A DNA stretch of 64,000 nt, taken from positions 1 through 64,000 of the forward strand of contig JACJWG010000010.1 of assembly GCA_020637235.1 (NCBI GenBank), read 5' to 3'. This DNA is from Acidimicrobiaceae bacterium (GTDB lineage Bacteria > Actinomycetota > Acidimicrobiia > Acidimicrobiales > Ilumatobacteraceae). Both the position numbers and the translations under genes were made by a program. This document shows positions 50,207 to 59,491 of the stretch, piece after piece (within the stretch, counting starts at the first letter, position 1; each line of letters begins with the position of its first letter). The notes beneath the pieces are model-generated. The model was not told the origin of the DNA, made no database searches, and saw nothing but the letters and a program-made list of their open reading frames with translations.

Positions 50207-51673
50207 CTACTTCGAGCGGGGAAACCCACTCGGCAGGCCGTCGCCGAAGCCGCCGGCGCCGGGCGCCCCCGGCAGACCGGGCATGCCCGGCAGGTTGGGC
50301 AGGCCGCCCGGCACGTTGGGCATCCCGAGCAGGCCGCCGCTGCGCTTGCCCTTGCTGGCCTTCTTGCCCTTCTTGCCGGGGCGTCCCATGCCCATCGCGC
50401 CCATGCGCTTCATCATCTTCTGCATCTCGGAGAACTGCTTCACGAGCTGGCTCACCTGGGTGACCGAGGTGCCGCTGCCGGCGGCGATGCGGGTGCGGCG
50501 GCTGCCGTTGATGATGTCGGGCTTGCGGCGCTCCATCGGGGTCATCGAGCGGATGATCGCCTCGATCGGCTTCAGTTCGTCGTCGCCGATCTGGGCGCCC
50601 TTCAGCTCCTTCGGCATGCCGGGCATCATCCCGAGGATGTTGCCGAGCGGCCCCATCTTCTTCAGCTGCTGCATCTGCTCGAGGAAGTCGTCGAGGGTGA
50701 ACTCGCCCTCGAGCAGCTTCTCGGCAGCGGCCTCGGCCTGCTCCTTCTCGAAGGCCTGCTCGGCCTGCTCGATCAGGGTGAGCATGTCGCCCATGCCGAG
50801 GATGCGACCCGCCATGCGGTCGGGGTGGAACTGCTCGAACTCGGTGAGCTTCTCGCCGGTGGACGCGAAGGCGATCGGGCGGCCGATGACCTCCTTCACC
50901 GACAGTGCCGCACCGCCTCGTGCGTCGCCGTCGAGCTTCGACATGATGACGCCGTCGATCGCGAGCGTGGCGTGGAACGCCTCGGCCACACCGACGGCGT
51001 CCTGACCGGTCATCGCGTCGATGACGAGGAACGTGTAGTCGGGCTCGATCTGCTGGCTGATCTGGCGGACCTGCTCCATCATCTCGGTGTCGATGGACAG
51101 GCGGCCCGCGGTGTCGACGATGAGCACGTCCTTGCCGAGCCGGCGGGCCTCGGCGAGTCCGCGTGCGGCGGTCGACACGGGATCGCCGGGTTCGCTGAAC
51201 ACGGGCACGTCGATCTGCCGGCCGAGCGTCCGGAGCTGCTCGACGGCGGCCGGACGCTGGAGGTCGGCACCGACGAGCAGCGGCTGGCGACCCTGGCTCT
51301 TGAACCAACGGGCGAGCTTGGCCGAGTTGGTGGTCTTGCCCGACCCTTGCAGACCGGCCATGAGCACCACGGTCGGCGGGCGGCTCGAGAAGGTGATCTT
51401 CAGCGTCTCGCCACCGAGCATCGCGGTGAGCTCGCTGTTGACGATCTTCACCACCTGCTGGCCGGGATCGAGCACCGGGCTGAGTGCCACACCGATCGCC
51501 TGCTCGCGGATGCGACCCATCACCGCCCGCACGACGCCGACGTTGACGTCGGCCTCGAGCAGCGCGGTGCGGATCTCCTTCAGGACCTCGTCGACATCGG
51601 CCTCGGTGAGACGCCCCTTGCCGCGGATCTTCTTGATGACGCCTTCGAGGCGGGAGGACAGCGATTCGAACAT
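50207..51673 (-). CDS. ffh: Signal recognition particle protein Ffh
   Basis: 488 residues. NG domain with GLQGSGKTTNSAKLA, DTAGR and TKLDGDARGGAALSV; M domain binds signal sequences and 4.5S RNA. The C-terminal 60 residues are Lys then Gly/Pro/Met-rich (GLLGMPNVPGGLPNLPGMPG), a variable tail. The 4.5S RNA gene is not visible in this window. FtsY is encoded 1.9 kb upstream on the same strand with one lipoprotein gene between. Confidence 0.97.
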   Translation of the reverse strand: MFESLSSRLEGVIKKIRGKGRLTEADVDEVLKEIRTALLEADVNVGVVRAVMGRIREQAIGVALSPVLDPGQQVVKIVNSELTAMLGGETLKITFSSRPPTVVLMAGLQGSGKTTNSAKLARWFKSQGRQPLLVGADLQRPAAVEQLRTLGRQIDVPVFSEPGDPVSTAARGLAEARRLGKDVLIVDTAGRLSIDTEMMEQVRQISQQIEPDYTFLVIDAMTGQDAVGVAEAFHATLAIDGVIMSKLDGDARGGAALSVKEVIGRPIAFASTGEKLTEFEQFHPDRMAGRILGMGDMLTLIEQAEQAFEKEQAEAAAEKLLEGEFTLDDFLEQMQQLKKMGPLGNILGMMPGMPKELKGAQIGDDELKPIEAIIRSMTPMERRKPDIINGSRRTRIAAGSGTSVTQVSQLVKQFSEMQKMMKRMGAMGMGRPGKKGKKASKGKRSGGLLGMPNVPGGLPNLPGMPGLPGAPGAGGFGDGLPSGFPRSK

Positions 51674-51721
51674 GCGCTCCCAGGCTATCGGTGGTGCAGG
51701 GACCGATCTTGCGATGCGCGA

Positions 51722-53485
51722 TCAGCCGACGGAGAGCACCTCGGTGATCACCCCGGCCTCCACGGCGACGTTCAGCCGGCTCGGGAGGAAATCCATCGTG
51801 AGCGCGAGGTCCTCGCCGTCCTGGCGAGCCACCCGGACGGACCAGCCCGATCCCTCGGCCACCTTGGTCGCCTCGTCGACCGGCATCCCGACGACCGACG
51901 ATTCGTCGAACGGCAGGATCGTCGCCTCGACCGGTTCGGCCGGATCCCCCGGATCGCCGCTCACCCCGCCGCCGACGACGACGGTGGTGTCACCCGGCGC
52001 CGGGGCGGGCATCGGCTCGGGCACCGGATCCACGGCCGGCTCGGACATGGGCATCGGATCGGTCTGGACGAGGAACTCGTCGGGGATCGCGAGCACGTTG
52101 GCCATCGGTCCGTCGGCGTTGGCGAAGGCGTAACCGGGCAGCAGCCACACCGTGCCGTCGGCGGCCCACACCTGCTCGAGCGACGCCGTCACCCGATCGA
52201 GCGTGATCTCGATCGGCTCGGGGTCCTCGACGGGCAGGCAGCTCACTGCAGGGTCGCTGCAGTCGAGCGGCTCGTCGAGCGGCAGGTCGGACGGCAGGTC
52301 GGACGGCGTGTCGGACGGCGTGTCGGACGGCACCGGCTCGGTCGGCTCCTCGCTCGGCCCGGTCGAGTCCGTCGGCTCCTCGATCGGCTCCTCGACGGGT
52401 GCCTCGATCGGTGCCTCCGCCTCGGCGTCGGGCGGCGCGGCCTCCGTGGCCACACCCGACTCGACCGACCCGCTCTCGGCCGCTGCGTCGGACGACACCG
52501 CCACGTCCGCCGCGTTGCGGGCCATCGGGCCGACGCCGGTCATCCATGCCGCCGTCTGGTCGTTCAACCGCTGCACCGCCGCCTCGACCCCGATGCGCGG
52601 ATAGTCGGCGCCACGTTGGGGCGATGCGAGGAAGCCGCTCGCCCAGGTGAGCGCGCCCTCGGCGCCGTAGCCGACGTTCACCGACGCCGTGGTGCGGATG
52701 CCGTCCAGCACGAGGAATCCGGTGACGCTGGCTCCCCACTCGTCGGCGTAGGTCTCGAACTCGAAGCTCGTCGCGTCCACACCCAGCGACGCGAACAACT
52801 CGCGTGCCTTGGCCTCGGCCTCGTCGGCGGTCGGCACGTTCTCGGGCGGTGCCGTCTCACCGCACGCAGGCATCTCGGCGGTCTCGGGGTTCCCGGCGGG
52901 ATCACCAGGCGGGTAGAGCGCGCAGTCGTCGACCACCGTCGGCGTCATCGTCGCCCAGGCCGGGCTGTACCACCACGTCTGCATCGCGTCGACACCGACC
53001 GTGAGCGACGGCGCGGTGCCGTCGTTCGGGCCGATCGTCCAGCCACCGCCCATCTCGGGGCCGAGCTCGGTGACGTCGCCCGCCACACCGAGGGCGCTGG
53101 CGAGCGCCTCGATCTGCGCCGAGGTCGGTGCGGCACCGACGGGGAACGACCACGAGGCCGCCGGGCTCGTCAAGTCGGGCGCGTCGCCCGACCACAGGTA
53201 CGTGAGGTACGCCGCCATCATCTTCGTGCTGGCCTCGGCGGTGGCGTCGGCGGACATCGGCGTCGCCGACCCACCGCCACTCGCCACTCCACCGGCGACT
53301 TCGATCACGGCCGGTGCGAGCACCGACGTCGTCGGGGCGCCAGCGCTCCCGGCATCCTCGGTTCCGCAGGCGCTGAGCCCGAGCACGGCGACGGCGGCGA
53401 CGAACGCGAACCGTCGCGACATCGGCAGTCGGGACGCTCGCGTCGAACGGACGGGACGGGGGCGGTCGGGGACGATCGTGGTCAT
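51722..53485 (-). CDS. Lipoprotein with repetitive Pro/Ser/Asp linker and I78-inhibitor-like C-terminus
   Basis: 587 residues. A lipobox (LGLSAC, Cys about 40) follows a signal peptide, so it should be anchored outside the membrane. Residues 100-340 form an external domain with WWYSPAWATMTP and several Cys; then an acidic Pro/Glu/Asp/Ser linker with a 4-residue repeat (PSDTPSDTPSDLPSDLP) encoded by 12-bp DNA repeats; the C-terminal 70 residues (VVGMPVDEATKVAEGSGWSVRVARQDGEDLALTMDFLPSRLNVAVEAGVITEVLSVG) look like the I78/potato-inhibitor-I type fold (PxRxNVxVxxGxVTxV). I infer a protease-interacting module. It lies between ffh and ftsY, where it is not usual. Confidence 0.8.
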   Translation of the reverse strand: MTTIVPDRPRPVRSTRASRLPMSRRFAFVAAVAVLGLSACGTEDAGSAGAPTTSVLAPAVIEVAGGVASGGGSATPMSADATAEASTKMMAAYLTYLWSGDAPDLTSPAASWSFPVGAAPTSAQIEALASALGVAGDVTELGPEMGGGWTIGPNDGTAPSLTVGVDAMQTWWYSPAWATMTPTVVDDCALYPPGDPAGNPETAEMPACGETAPPENVPTADEAEAKARELFASLGVDATSFEFETYADEWGASVTGFLVLDGIRTTASVNVGYGAEGALTWASGFLASPQRGADYPRIGVEAAVQRLNDQTAAWMTGVGPMARNAADVAVSSDAAAESGSVESGVATEAAPPDAEAEAPIEAPVEEPIEEPTDSTGPSEEPTEPVPSDTPSDTPSDLPSDLPLDEPLDCSDPAVSCLPVEDPEPIEITLDRVTASLEQVWAADGTVWLLPGYAFANADGPMANVLAIPDEFLVQTDPMPMSEPAVDPVPEPMPAPAPGDTTVVVGGGVSGDPGDPAEPVEATILPFDESSVVGMPVDEATKVAEGSGWSVRVARQDGEDLALTMDFLPSRLNVAVEAGVITEVLSVG

Positions 53486-53536
53486 GCACCTTGGACGTCG
53501 ACCCCGCCCGGGTGGTTCCCGGAAAATCGCGAGCCC

Positions 53537-54772
53537 TCAGCTCTCGGCGAACAGGGCGTCGACGAACTGGGCGGGATCGAACGGCACCAGGTCGCCGATC
53601 GTCTCCCCGAGGCCCACGAGCTTCACCGGGATACCGAGCTCGGTCTCGATCGCGAAGACGATGCCACCCTTCGCGCTGCCGTCGAGCTTGGTGAGCACCA
53701 CGCCGGTGAGGCCGATGCCGGTGTCGTCGGTGACGAGCGCCTCGCCGAACTGGCGCGCCTGGGTGAGGCCGTTCTGGCCGGTGGTGGCGTCGATGACGAG
53801 CAGCACCTCGGTGACACGCCCGGCGCCCTTCGCTGCCACCCGCCGCACCTTGCGCAACTCGTCCATGAGGTTGGTCTTGGTGTGCAGACGCCCGGCGGTG
53901 TCGGCGAGCACCAGGTCGATGTCGCGAGCCGCCGCCCGTTCGACACCGTCGAAGATCACCGAGCTCGGGTCGCCGCCCTCGGCACCCCGCACGAATTCGC
54001 TGCCGCTGCGCTCGGCCCACGTCGCGAGCTGCTCGGCAGCGGCGGCCCGGAACGTGTCGCCGGCCGCCATCAACACGCTGCGGCCCTCGCCGCGCTGGAG
54101 CGCGCCCACCTTGCCGATCGTGGTGGTCTTGCCCACCCCGTTCACGCCCACGAACAGCCACACGTTCGGCGACCCGGTGCCACCGTCCACCAGGTGCAGC
54201 ACTCGATCGGCGCCCTCGAGGCGGCCGGTCATCTCTGTGCGCAGAGCGTCGAGCAGCGCGTCGGGGGTGGCGATCTCCTTCGACGCCACCCGTGCACGCA
54301 GCCCCGCCAACAGCTCGTCGGTCACCCGCACCCCCACGTCGGCGCGCAGGAGCGCCTCCTCGAGGTCGTCCCAGGTGTCGGCGGTGATGCCGTCACGGGT
54401 GCGGATACCGAGGAACGCACCGGTGAGAGCGCTGCGCGCCTTGCTCATCCGCGAGCGGAACGTCGGCCGCTCGACGACCTCGGGTTCGACGAGTTGCGGT
54501 TCGACGATCTCTGGCTCGACGAGCCGCGGTTCGGGCTCGACGACCTCGGGCTCGACGACCTCGGGCTCGCGCAGGTCGGGCTCGCGCAGATCGGGCTCGA
54601 GCACGCCGGTGGCGCCCGGTTGCGGGCGGGGATCGACCGCCGGCCGAGGGGGACGCACGATCTCGGACGTGCGCTCCTGGTTCAGCTCCGTCGAGCGGCG
54701 GCGGTTGACGACGACCACACCGATGCCGAACACCAGCACCAGTGCGATGAGGGCGAGATAGATCCACTCCAT
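53537..54772 (-). CDS. ftsY: FtsY, signal recognition particle receptor
   Basis: 411 residues. A hydrophobic N-terminal segment (MEWIYLALIALVLVFGIGVVVV) anchors it; then a low-complexity EP-repeat linker (EPDLREPDLREPEVVEPEVVEPE), about 45 residues, encoded by 15-bp DNA repeats; then the NG domain with GVNGVGKTTTIGKVGA, DTAGRLHTKTNLMDEL and TKLDGSAKGG. Docks the SRP-ribosome complex at the membrane. Confidence 0.97.
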   Translation of the reverse strand: MEWIYLALIALVLVFGIGVVVVNRRRSTELNQERTSEIVRPPRPAVDPRPQPGATGVLEPDLREPDLREPEVVEPEVVEPEPRLVEPEIVEPQLVEPEVVERPTFRSRMSKARSALTGAFLGIRTRDGITADTWDDLEEALLRADVGVRVTDELLAGLRARVASKEIATPDALLDALRTEMTGRLEGADRVLHLVDGGTGSPNVWLFVGVNGVGKTTTIGKVGALQRGEGRSVLMAAGDTFRAAAAEQLATWAERSGSEFVRGAEGGDPSSVIFDGVERAAARDIDLVLADTAGRLHTKTNLMDELRKVRRVAAKGAGRVTEVLLVIDATTGQNGLTQARQFGEALVTDDTGIGLTGVVLTKLDGSAKGGIVFAIETELGIPVKLVGLGETIGDLVPFDPAQFVDALFAES

Positions 54773-54828
54773 GGTGGATCCACGCTATCCCGCGTGACCG
54801 GGTGGCGGCCGGTGGCCGGCCGACGCGG

Positions 54829-57800
54829 TCAGGCCGTGGCGCCGACGCGCTCGGTGACCACGCGCGACGAACCGCCCGGCTGCATGGTGACGCCGAGCAG
54901 GCAGTCGCCCGCCTCCATCGTGCGCTTCTGGTGGCTCACCACGAGCAGCTGCGCGTCTCGTCGGAACTCCTGGATGAGCCCGAGGAAGCGGTGCAGGTTG
55001 ACGTCGTCGAGTGCCGCCTCCACCTCGTCCATCACGTAGAAGGGCGACGGGCGGCTGCGGAACACGGCGAACAGGTAGGCCAGCGCGGTGAGGCTGCGTT
55101 CGCCACCCGACAGCAGCGAGAGCTTCTTCACGTTCTTACCGCTCGGCTTGGCCTCCACCTCGATCCCGGTGTTGAGCAGGTCGTCGGGCTGGGTGAGCAC
55201 GAGCTTGCCGGCGCCGCCGGGGAACAGGGTGGAGAACAGGTGCGTGAAGTGGCCGCTGACGTCGGCGAACGCCGCAGCGAACACGGACTGGATCTCGGCG
55301 TCGATCGCCTTGATCACCCGCAGGAGCTCGCGACGGGTCTCACGCACGTCCTCCAACTGGGCCTCGAGGAAGGTGTGGCGCTCCTGCAACTCGTTGAACT
55401 CCTCGAGTGCGAGCGGGTTGATCGGACCCATGAGCCGCAGCTCCCGTTCGAGGTCGCGCACCCGGGCCGGCGGGTTCACACCCTCGGGCAGCTGCGGCAG
55501 CTCGGCTGCCTCCGCCACCGACGGCTCGACGTCGTGGTCGCGCCGAAGTGCCTCGACGGCCGTCTCGAGCCGGAGCTTCGCCTCGGCGTCCTCCAGCTCG
55601 AGCCGGCGCTGACGTTCGCGGTTCTCGTCGAGCTCGCGTTCGGCCACCGACCGTCGGCGACGCACCGTGTCGAGACGGCCGGCGATCGCCCGCACCTCGT
55701 CGCTCTGTCGACGGCGGATCTCGAGCAGTTCGCTGTGACGCTCCTCGATCACGTGGCGACGCGCGTCGATCAGCGCCGCGAGCCGCTCGATCGCCACCAG
55801 CGACCGCTCGACCGCCACTCGCCGCTCGGCGGCGACGGCGCGAGCCGCAGCGTCGGCTTCGAGCCGTTGCTCGGCCTCGCGGAGACGGCGCTCGAGGAAG
55901 GTCTGGCGTTCGTGCAGGCGTGAGTTGCGCACCTCGAGCTCCTGGCGGCGCGATGCCATCACGGCGCTGCGGGCGTCGAGTTGGGCGCGCAGTTCGCCGC
56001 GCGCCTTCGCCGCCGCGGCCTCGGCGGCCTCGTCGGCCTCGAGTGCCGGCACCAACGCCTCGAGCTCGGTGATCCGGGCACGTTCGCGGGTGACCCGCTC
56101 GGTGGCTTCGGCGAGGCTGCGTTCGATCGACTCGAGCTCGGTCGAGGTCTCGCGTCGCTCGGCCTGGGCGCGAGCGAGCGCCTCGCTGCTGGCGGTGAAA
56201 CTCGCGTCGTGTTGATCGAGGCGGCGGTTGAGCTCGGCCTCCTGCTGACGCGCGGCCTGCAGCTCGGCGCGTGCGGCCTGGCTCGCCTGGTCGCGTCGTG
56301 CCATCTCGGCCTCGGCGGCCGCCAGGCGTTCGGTGGCCTCGTCGAGCGCAGCGGCGGTCGCCCCGCCCCCCGATGCCCCGAGGCGCCACCCCGACGGCCC
56401 GAACCGGTCGCCGTCGGCGGTGACCACCACGTGTGTCGGGTGGGCCATGGCGATGTCGACGGCCTCGGTGAAGTGCTCGGCGCGCACTGCGCCGCCGAGG
56501 ATCACGTCGAGCAGACGTTCGACGGCCGCAGTGCGGCTGCGCACGTGCGGCCGCACCGGTGCGCCGGCGGCCGGCGGCTGCGCCGTGGCGCCGGCCAACC
56601 CGAGGGCGAGGACGGCGCCGTTCACGTTGGACGCACGCAACGACTCCAACGCCCGACGGCCGGTGGCGGGCTCGTCGACCACCACGGCGAGCAGCGCGTC
56701 GCCGAGCGCGGCCTCGACGCTCGACTCCCAGCCCTCGTCGATCTCGACGAGGTCGAGCAACGTGCCGAGCGCACCATCGACGCCGGCGAGGTGGTCGGCG
56801 CCGGCCCGCGCTCGAGCGGTCTCGAGCGCCATCGACAGTGCCTCGGCACGGGCGCGCCAGCGCGAAAGCTCCTCGCTCGCCTCTTGACGCGAGTGGGCGG
56901 ACACGTCGGCCGCCGCCTCCGCGGCGATGCGGCGTGCCTCGGCGGCCTCCACCTCGGCGACCAGTGGCGCCTCGCTCTCGTTCGCCTGCTCGCAGGCGGC
57001 CTTCAGTCGCGTGATCTCGCCGTCGAAGCGCTCGGAGCGCTGTCGCAGCGACTCGAGCCGGCTCTCGAGACGGCGGGCCTCGCTCTCGGCCCGGCCGAGG
57101 CCGTTCTGCATCGAACGCAACTCACCGCGCACCTCGGCCGCCGCACTGGCCGCCGTCGTGCTCGCGCCGACCTCGTTGATCGTGGCGAGTGTGGCACGCC
57201 GGTGGTCGGCGAACTCCTCCTCCTCCACCGCCAGGGCCTCGGCCTCGGGTCCGAGCGACGCCAACTCCGTGGCGACGGCGTCGAGCTCGTCGCGCAATCG
57301 CGCCGCGTCGGCCTCGATGTTGGCGACGACACCACCGTCCATCAGCTGGCCCCGGTCGCGCTCGAGCGACCGACGGCGCTCGACGAGCACGGCGGCGATG
57401 CCGCGTGCACGCTCGCGCAATTGCTCGACGCGCACCATCTCGTCACCCAGGTCGGTGTCGCCGCGGGCGGTGAGCTCGGCCTCGGCCGCCAGCACCGCGG
57501 TGTCGAGCTCGGCGAGTTCGCGGCGCAACTCGGCCTCGGTGGCGTCGAGCTGCACCTTCTGTCCGGCCATCGCGACCAGGCGACTGCGGAGGCTCGCGAT
57601 CTCGCGACCGGCGACGAACAGTTGGAGCGCCTTCAACTCCGCGACGAGGTCGCCGTGGCGACGCGCCGCGTCGGCCTGGCGCTCCAACGGGCGGAGCTGA
57701 CGACGGACCTCGCGCAACAGGTCCTGTACGCGGAGCAGACTCGCCTCGGTGGCGTCGAGGCGACGCTCGCTCTTCTCCTTGCGACGGCGGTACTTCAGCA

Positions 57801-58299
57801 CGCCCGCCGCCTCCTCGATGATCGCCCGCCGGTCCTCGGGTCGAGCGTTCAGCACGGCGTCGATCTGGCCCTGGCTCACGATCACGTGCTGCTGCCGGCC
57901 GACGCCGGCGTCGCTGAGGAGTTCTTGCACGTCGAGCAGCCGGCAGTTGACGCCGTTGATCGCGTACTCGCTCTCGCCGGTGCGGAACAGGGTGCGCGAG
58001 ATGGTGACCTCGGTGAACTCGATCGGCAAGATGCCGGCGGAGTTGTCGAGGGTGAGGGTCACCTCCGCCCGACCGAGCGCAGGGCGCTTCGCGGTGCCGG
58101 CGAAGATCACGTCGTCCATCTTCTGGCTGCGCACCGAGCTGGGGGCCTGCGCACCGAGCACCCAGGCGATGGCGTCGACCACGTTCGACTTGCCCGACCC
58201 GTTGGGCCCGACCACCACGGTGACGCCGGGTTCCAGCTGCATCGTCGTCGCATCGGCGAACGACTTGAAACCTTTGAGGGTGAGGGCTTTGAGAAACAC
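54829..58299 (-). CDS. smc: Chromosome segregation protein SMC
   Basis: 1156 residues. N-terminal Walker A GPNGSGKSNVVDAI, long coiled coil, a hinge around 500-650 (LAGVDGALGTLLDLVEIDEGWESSVEAALGDALLAVVV, VVTADGDRFGPSGWRLGASGGG), second coiled coil, and C-terminal signature LLSGGERSLTALAYLFAVF with Walker B PFYVMDEVEAALDD. Compacts and segregates DNA with ScpA/ScpB, not in the window. Length and motifs are normal. It begins 60 bp from a pair of inverted-repeat elements. Confidence 0.98.
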   Translation of the reverse strand: MFLKALTLKGFKSFADATTMQLEPGVTVVVGPNGSGKSNVVDAIAWVLGAQAPSSVRSQKMDDVIFAGTAKRPALGRAEVTLTLDNSAGILPIEFTEVTISRTLFRTGESEYAINGVNCRLLDVQELLSDAGVGRQQHVIVSQGQIDAVLNARPEDRRAIIEEAAGVLKYRRRKEKSERRLDATEASLLRVQDLLREVRRQLRPLERQADAARRHGDLVAELKALQLFVAGREIASLRSRLVAMAGQKVQLDATEAELRRELAELDTAVLAAEAELTARGDTDLGDEMVRVEQLRERARGIAAVLVERRRSLERDRGQLMDGGVVANIEADAARLRDELDAVATELASLGPEAEALAVEEEEFADHRRATLATINEVGASTTAASAAAEVRGELRSMQNGLGRAESEARRLESRLESLRQRSERFDGEITRLKAACEQANESEAPLVAEVEAAEARRIAAEAAADVSAHSRQEASEELSRWRARAEALSMALETARARAGADHLAGVDGALGTLLDLVEIDEGWESSVEAALGDALLAVVVDEPATGRRALESLRASNVNGAVLALGLAGATAQPPAAGAPVRPHVRSRTAAVERLLDVILGGAVRAEHFTEAVDIAMAHPTHVVVTADGDRFGPSGWRLGASGGGATAAALDEATERLAAAEAEMARRDQASQAARAELQAARQQEAELNRRLDQHDASFTASSEALARAQAERRETSTELESIERSLAEATERVTRERARITELEALVPALEADEAAEAAAAKARGELRAQLDARSAVMASRRQELEVRNSRLHERQTFLERRLREAEQRLEADAAARAVAAERRVAVERSLVAIERLAALIDARRHVIEERHSELLEIRRRQSDEVRAIAGRLDTVRRRRSVAERELDENRERQRRLELEDAEAKLRLETAVEALRRDHDVEPSVAEAAELPQLPEGVNPPARVRDLERELRLMGPINPLALEEFNELQERHTFLEAQLEDVRETRRELLRVIKAIDAEIQSVFAAAFADVSGHFTHLFSTLFPGGAGKLVLTQPDDLLNTGIEVEAKPSGKNVKKLSLLSGGERSLTALAYLFAVFRSRPSPFYVMDEVEAALDDVNLHRFLGLIQEFRRDAQLLVVSHQKRTMEAGDCLLGVTMQPGGSSRVVTERVGATA

Positions 58300-58358
58300 G
58301 GCTCGTCGATCCTAGCCGCGGCCCTCCGGGCGACGAACCCGCGCCCCGGCGCCACCTC

Positions 58359-58501
58359 GTCCTGGGCGCCACGCGACCCCGCTCACCTGCGCAGACACGC
58401 CGGCGCGGCACCCAGGATCAGCCAGCCGCCCACGAGAACCGGTCCTGGGCGCCGCTCGCCGACATCGTCCCAGCGTGCTCGGGTCGGGTGGCACCCAGGA
58501 C
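58359..58501. repeat. Inverted-repeat element pair, locus 3 (60-bp family)
   Basis: Two 60-bp elements at 58359-58418 and 58442-58501, 83 bp apart here instead of 72. Arms GTCCTGGGCGCCAC or GTCCTGGGCGCCGC with GGCACCCAGGAY/AC. The first loop has GCTCACCTG, related to the loop motif of loci 2 and 4. The second element lies inside the annotated 3' end of the DUF559 gene and supplies its last about 28 codons. Confidence 0.88.
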
Positions 58502-59446
58502 ACTGCCGGGACGGCTCGCCAGCTGTCGACGGGCGAGCTGGGGCGCGAACGTCCAGACCACGCCGGCGATCCGCTCGGCCGCGAGGCGTGGCCGGAAGAG
58601 CAGCACCTGACGTGTGAGCCGGAGCACGACGTAGCCCTTCGACATCAGGTAGCTGTCCTTGTCGCGATCGGAGACGAACACCTGCCGGTCGACACCGTGG
58701 GTGGTCCAGCCGTCGCACTCGACGACGATGTTCGTGCCGTCGACGAGGAAGTCGACCTCGAACCCGAGCACCTCGGCGTGGAAGGTCATCGGGGGCAGGC
58801 CGTGGTCGTCGCGGATCTTCGCCATCCGCACCTCGAGTTCGCTGTCGGCCGGCTTGCCGTCGACGAGCCATTGGTCGAGGGCGTTGCGCAATGCAGTTCC
58901 TCCGCGATACCCACGTCCGCTGTGGCGGTCGAGCACCGCGGCGACGGCCGCGGTGTTCACCCAACCGCGCATGATGAAGTGTTGGAGCGTGTCGAAAAGT
59001 GCGGGCGCGTCGACAGCGCCGAGATCGGTGAGGATCCGCAGCGGGTTCGTCACCGAGATCCCCTGACGCACGCTGGGCGACAGGTCGTCCAGGTTGCGTG
59101 GCCGATGGATGACGATGCCGTCCAGCCGGGCGCGACGCGTCCGACCGACGAGCATCACGTCGAGCGGGTCGTGGTCGGGACGATCGACACCCCACAGCCG
59201 GGCGCCCGACCGGTGTGACGCCATCGCGCCCGGCCCGGCCGCCAGGACGGCCGCGGCGATCCGTTGCTCGTGGGTGACCGGGGACCCGATGATCCTCGCG
59301 ACGTCGGGGTACAGCGGCTCGAAGCGCCGTTCGTCGGCGACGAGGCGGTTCCAGTCGCGCCGTGACAGGCCGTGCTCGGCGGCGAAGCGGAACGAGAGCA
59401 GGCCGTGATGTGTGCGGCCGAAGCGGTCGAGGTGGTCGATCTTCAC
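58418..59446 (-). CDS. DUF559 nuclease-like protein with AbiEi-like N-terminus, flanked by repeats
   Basis: 342 residues from GTG 59446. The N-terminal part (HLDRFGRTHHGLLSFRFAAEHGLSRRDWNRLVADERRFEPLYPDVARI) resembles the winged helix of AbiEi-type antitoxin-domain proteins; the C-terminal DUF559 domain (ELEVRMAKIRDDHGLP ... GFEVDFLVDGTNIVVECDG ... GYVVLRLTRQVLL) has Glu...Asp...Glu-x-D spacing of PD-(D/E)xK nucleases. These proteins are frequent in actinobacteria as orphans. The open frame continues upstream to 59812 through the 72-bp repeats, giving a spurious 24-residue repeat. The last 30 residues are encoded by an inverted-repeat element, so the natural stop may have been altered. Confidence 0.75.
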   Translation of the reverse strand: MKIDHLDRFGRTHHGLLSFRFAAEHGLSRRDWNRLVADERRFEPLYPDVARIIGSPVTHEQRIAAAVLAAGPGAMASHRSGARLWGVDRPDHDPLDVMLVGRTRRARLDGIVIHRPRNLDDLSPSVRQGISVTNPLRILTDLGAVDAPALFDTLQHFIMRGWVNTAAVAAVLDRHSGRGYRGGTALRNALDQWLVDGKPADSELEVRMAKIRDDHGLPPMTFHAEVLGFEVDFLVDGTNIVVECDGWTTHGVDRQVFVSDRDKDSYLMSKGYVVLRLTRQVLLFRPRLAAERIAGVVWTFAPQLARRQLASRPGSVLGATRPEHAGTMSASGAQDRFSWAAG

Positions 59447-59491
59447 GCGTTCATAGACGACATCGACGAACCCGGTCCGGAAAGCCGTCCC

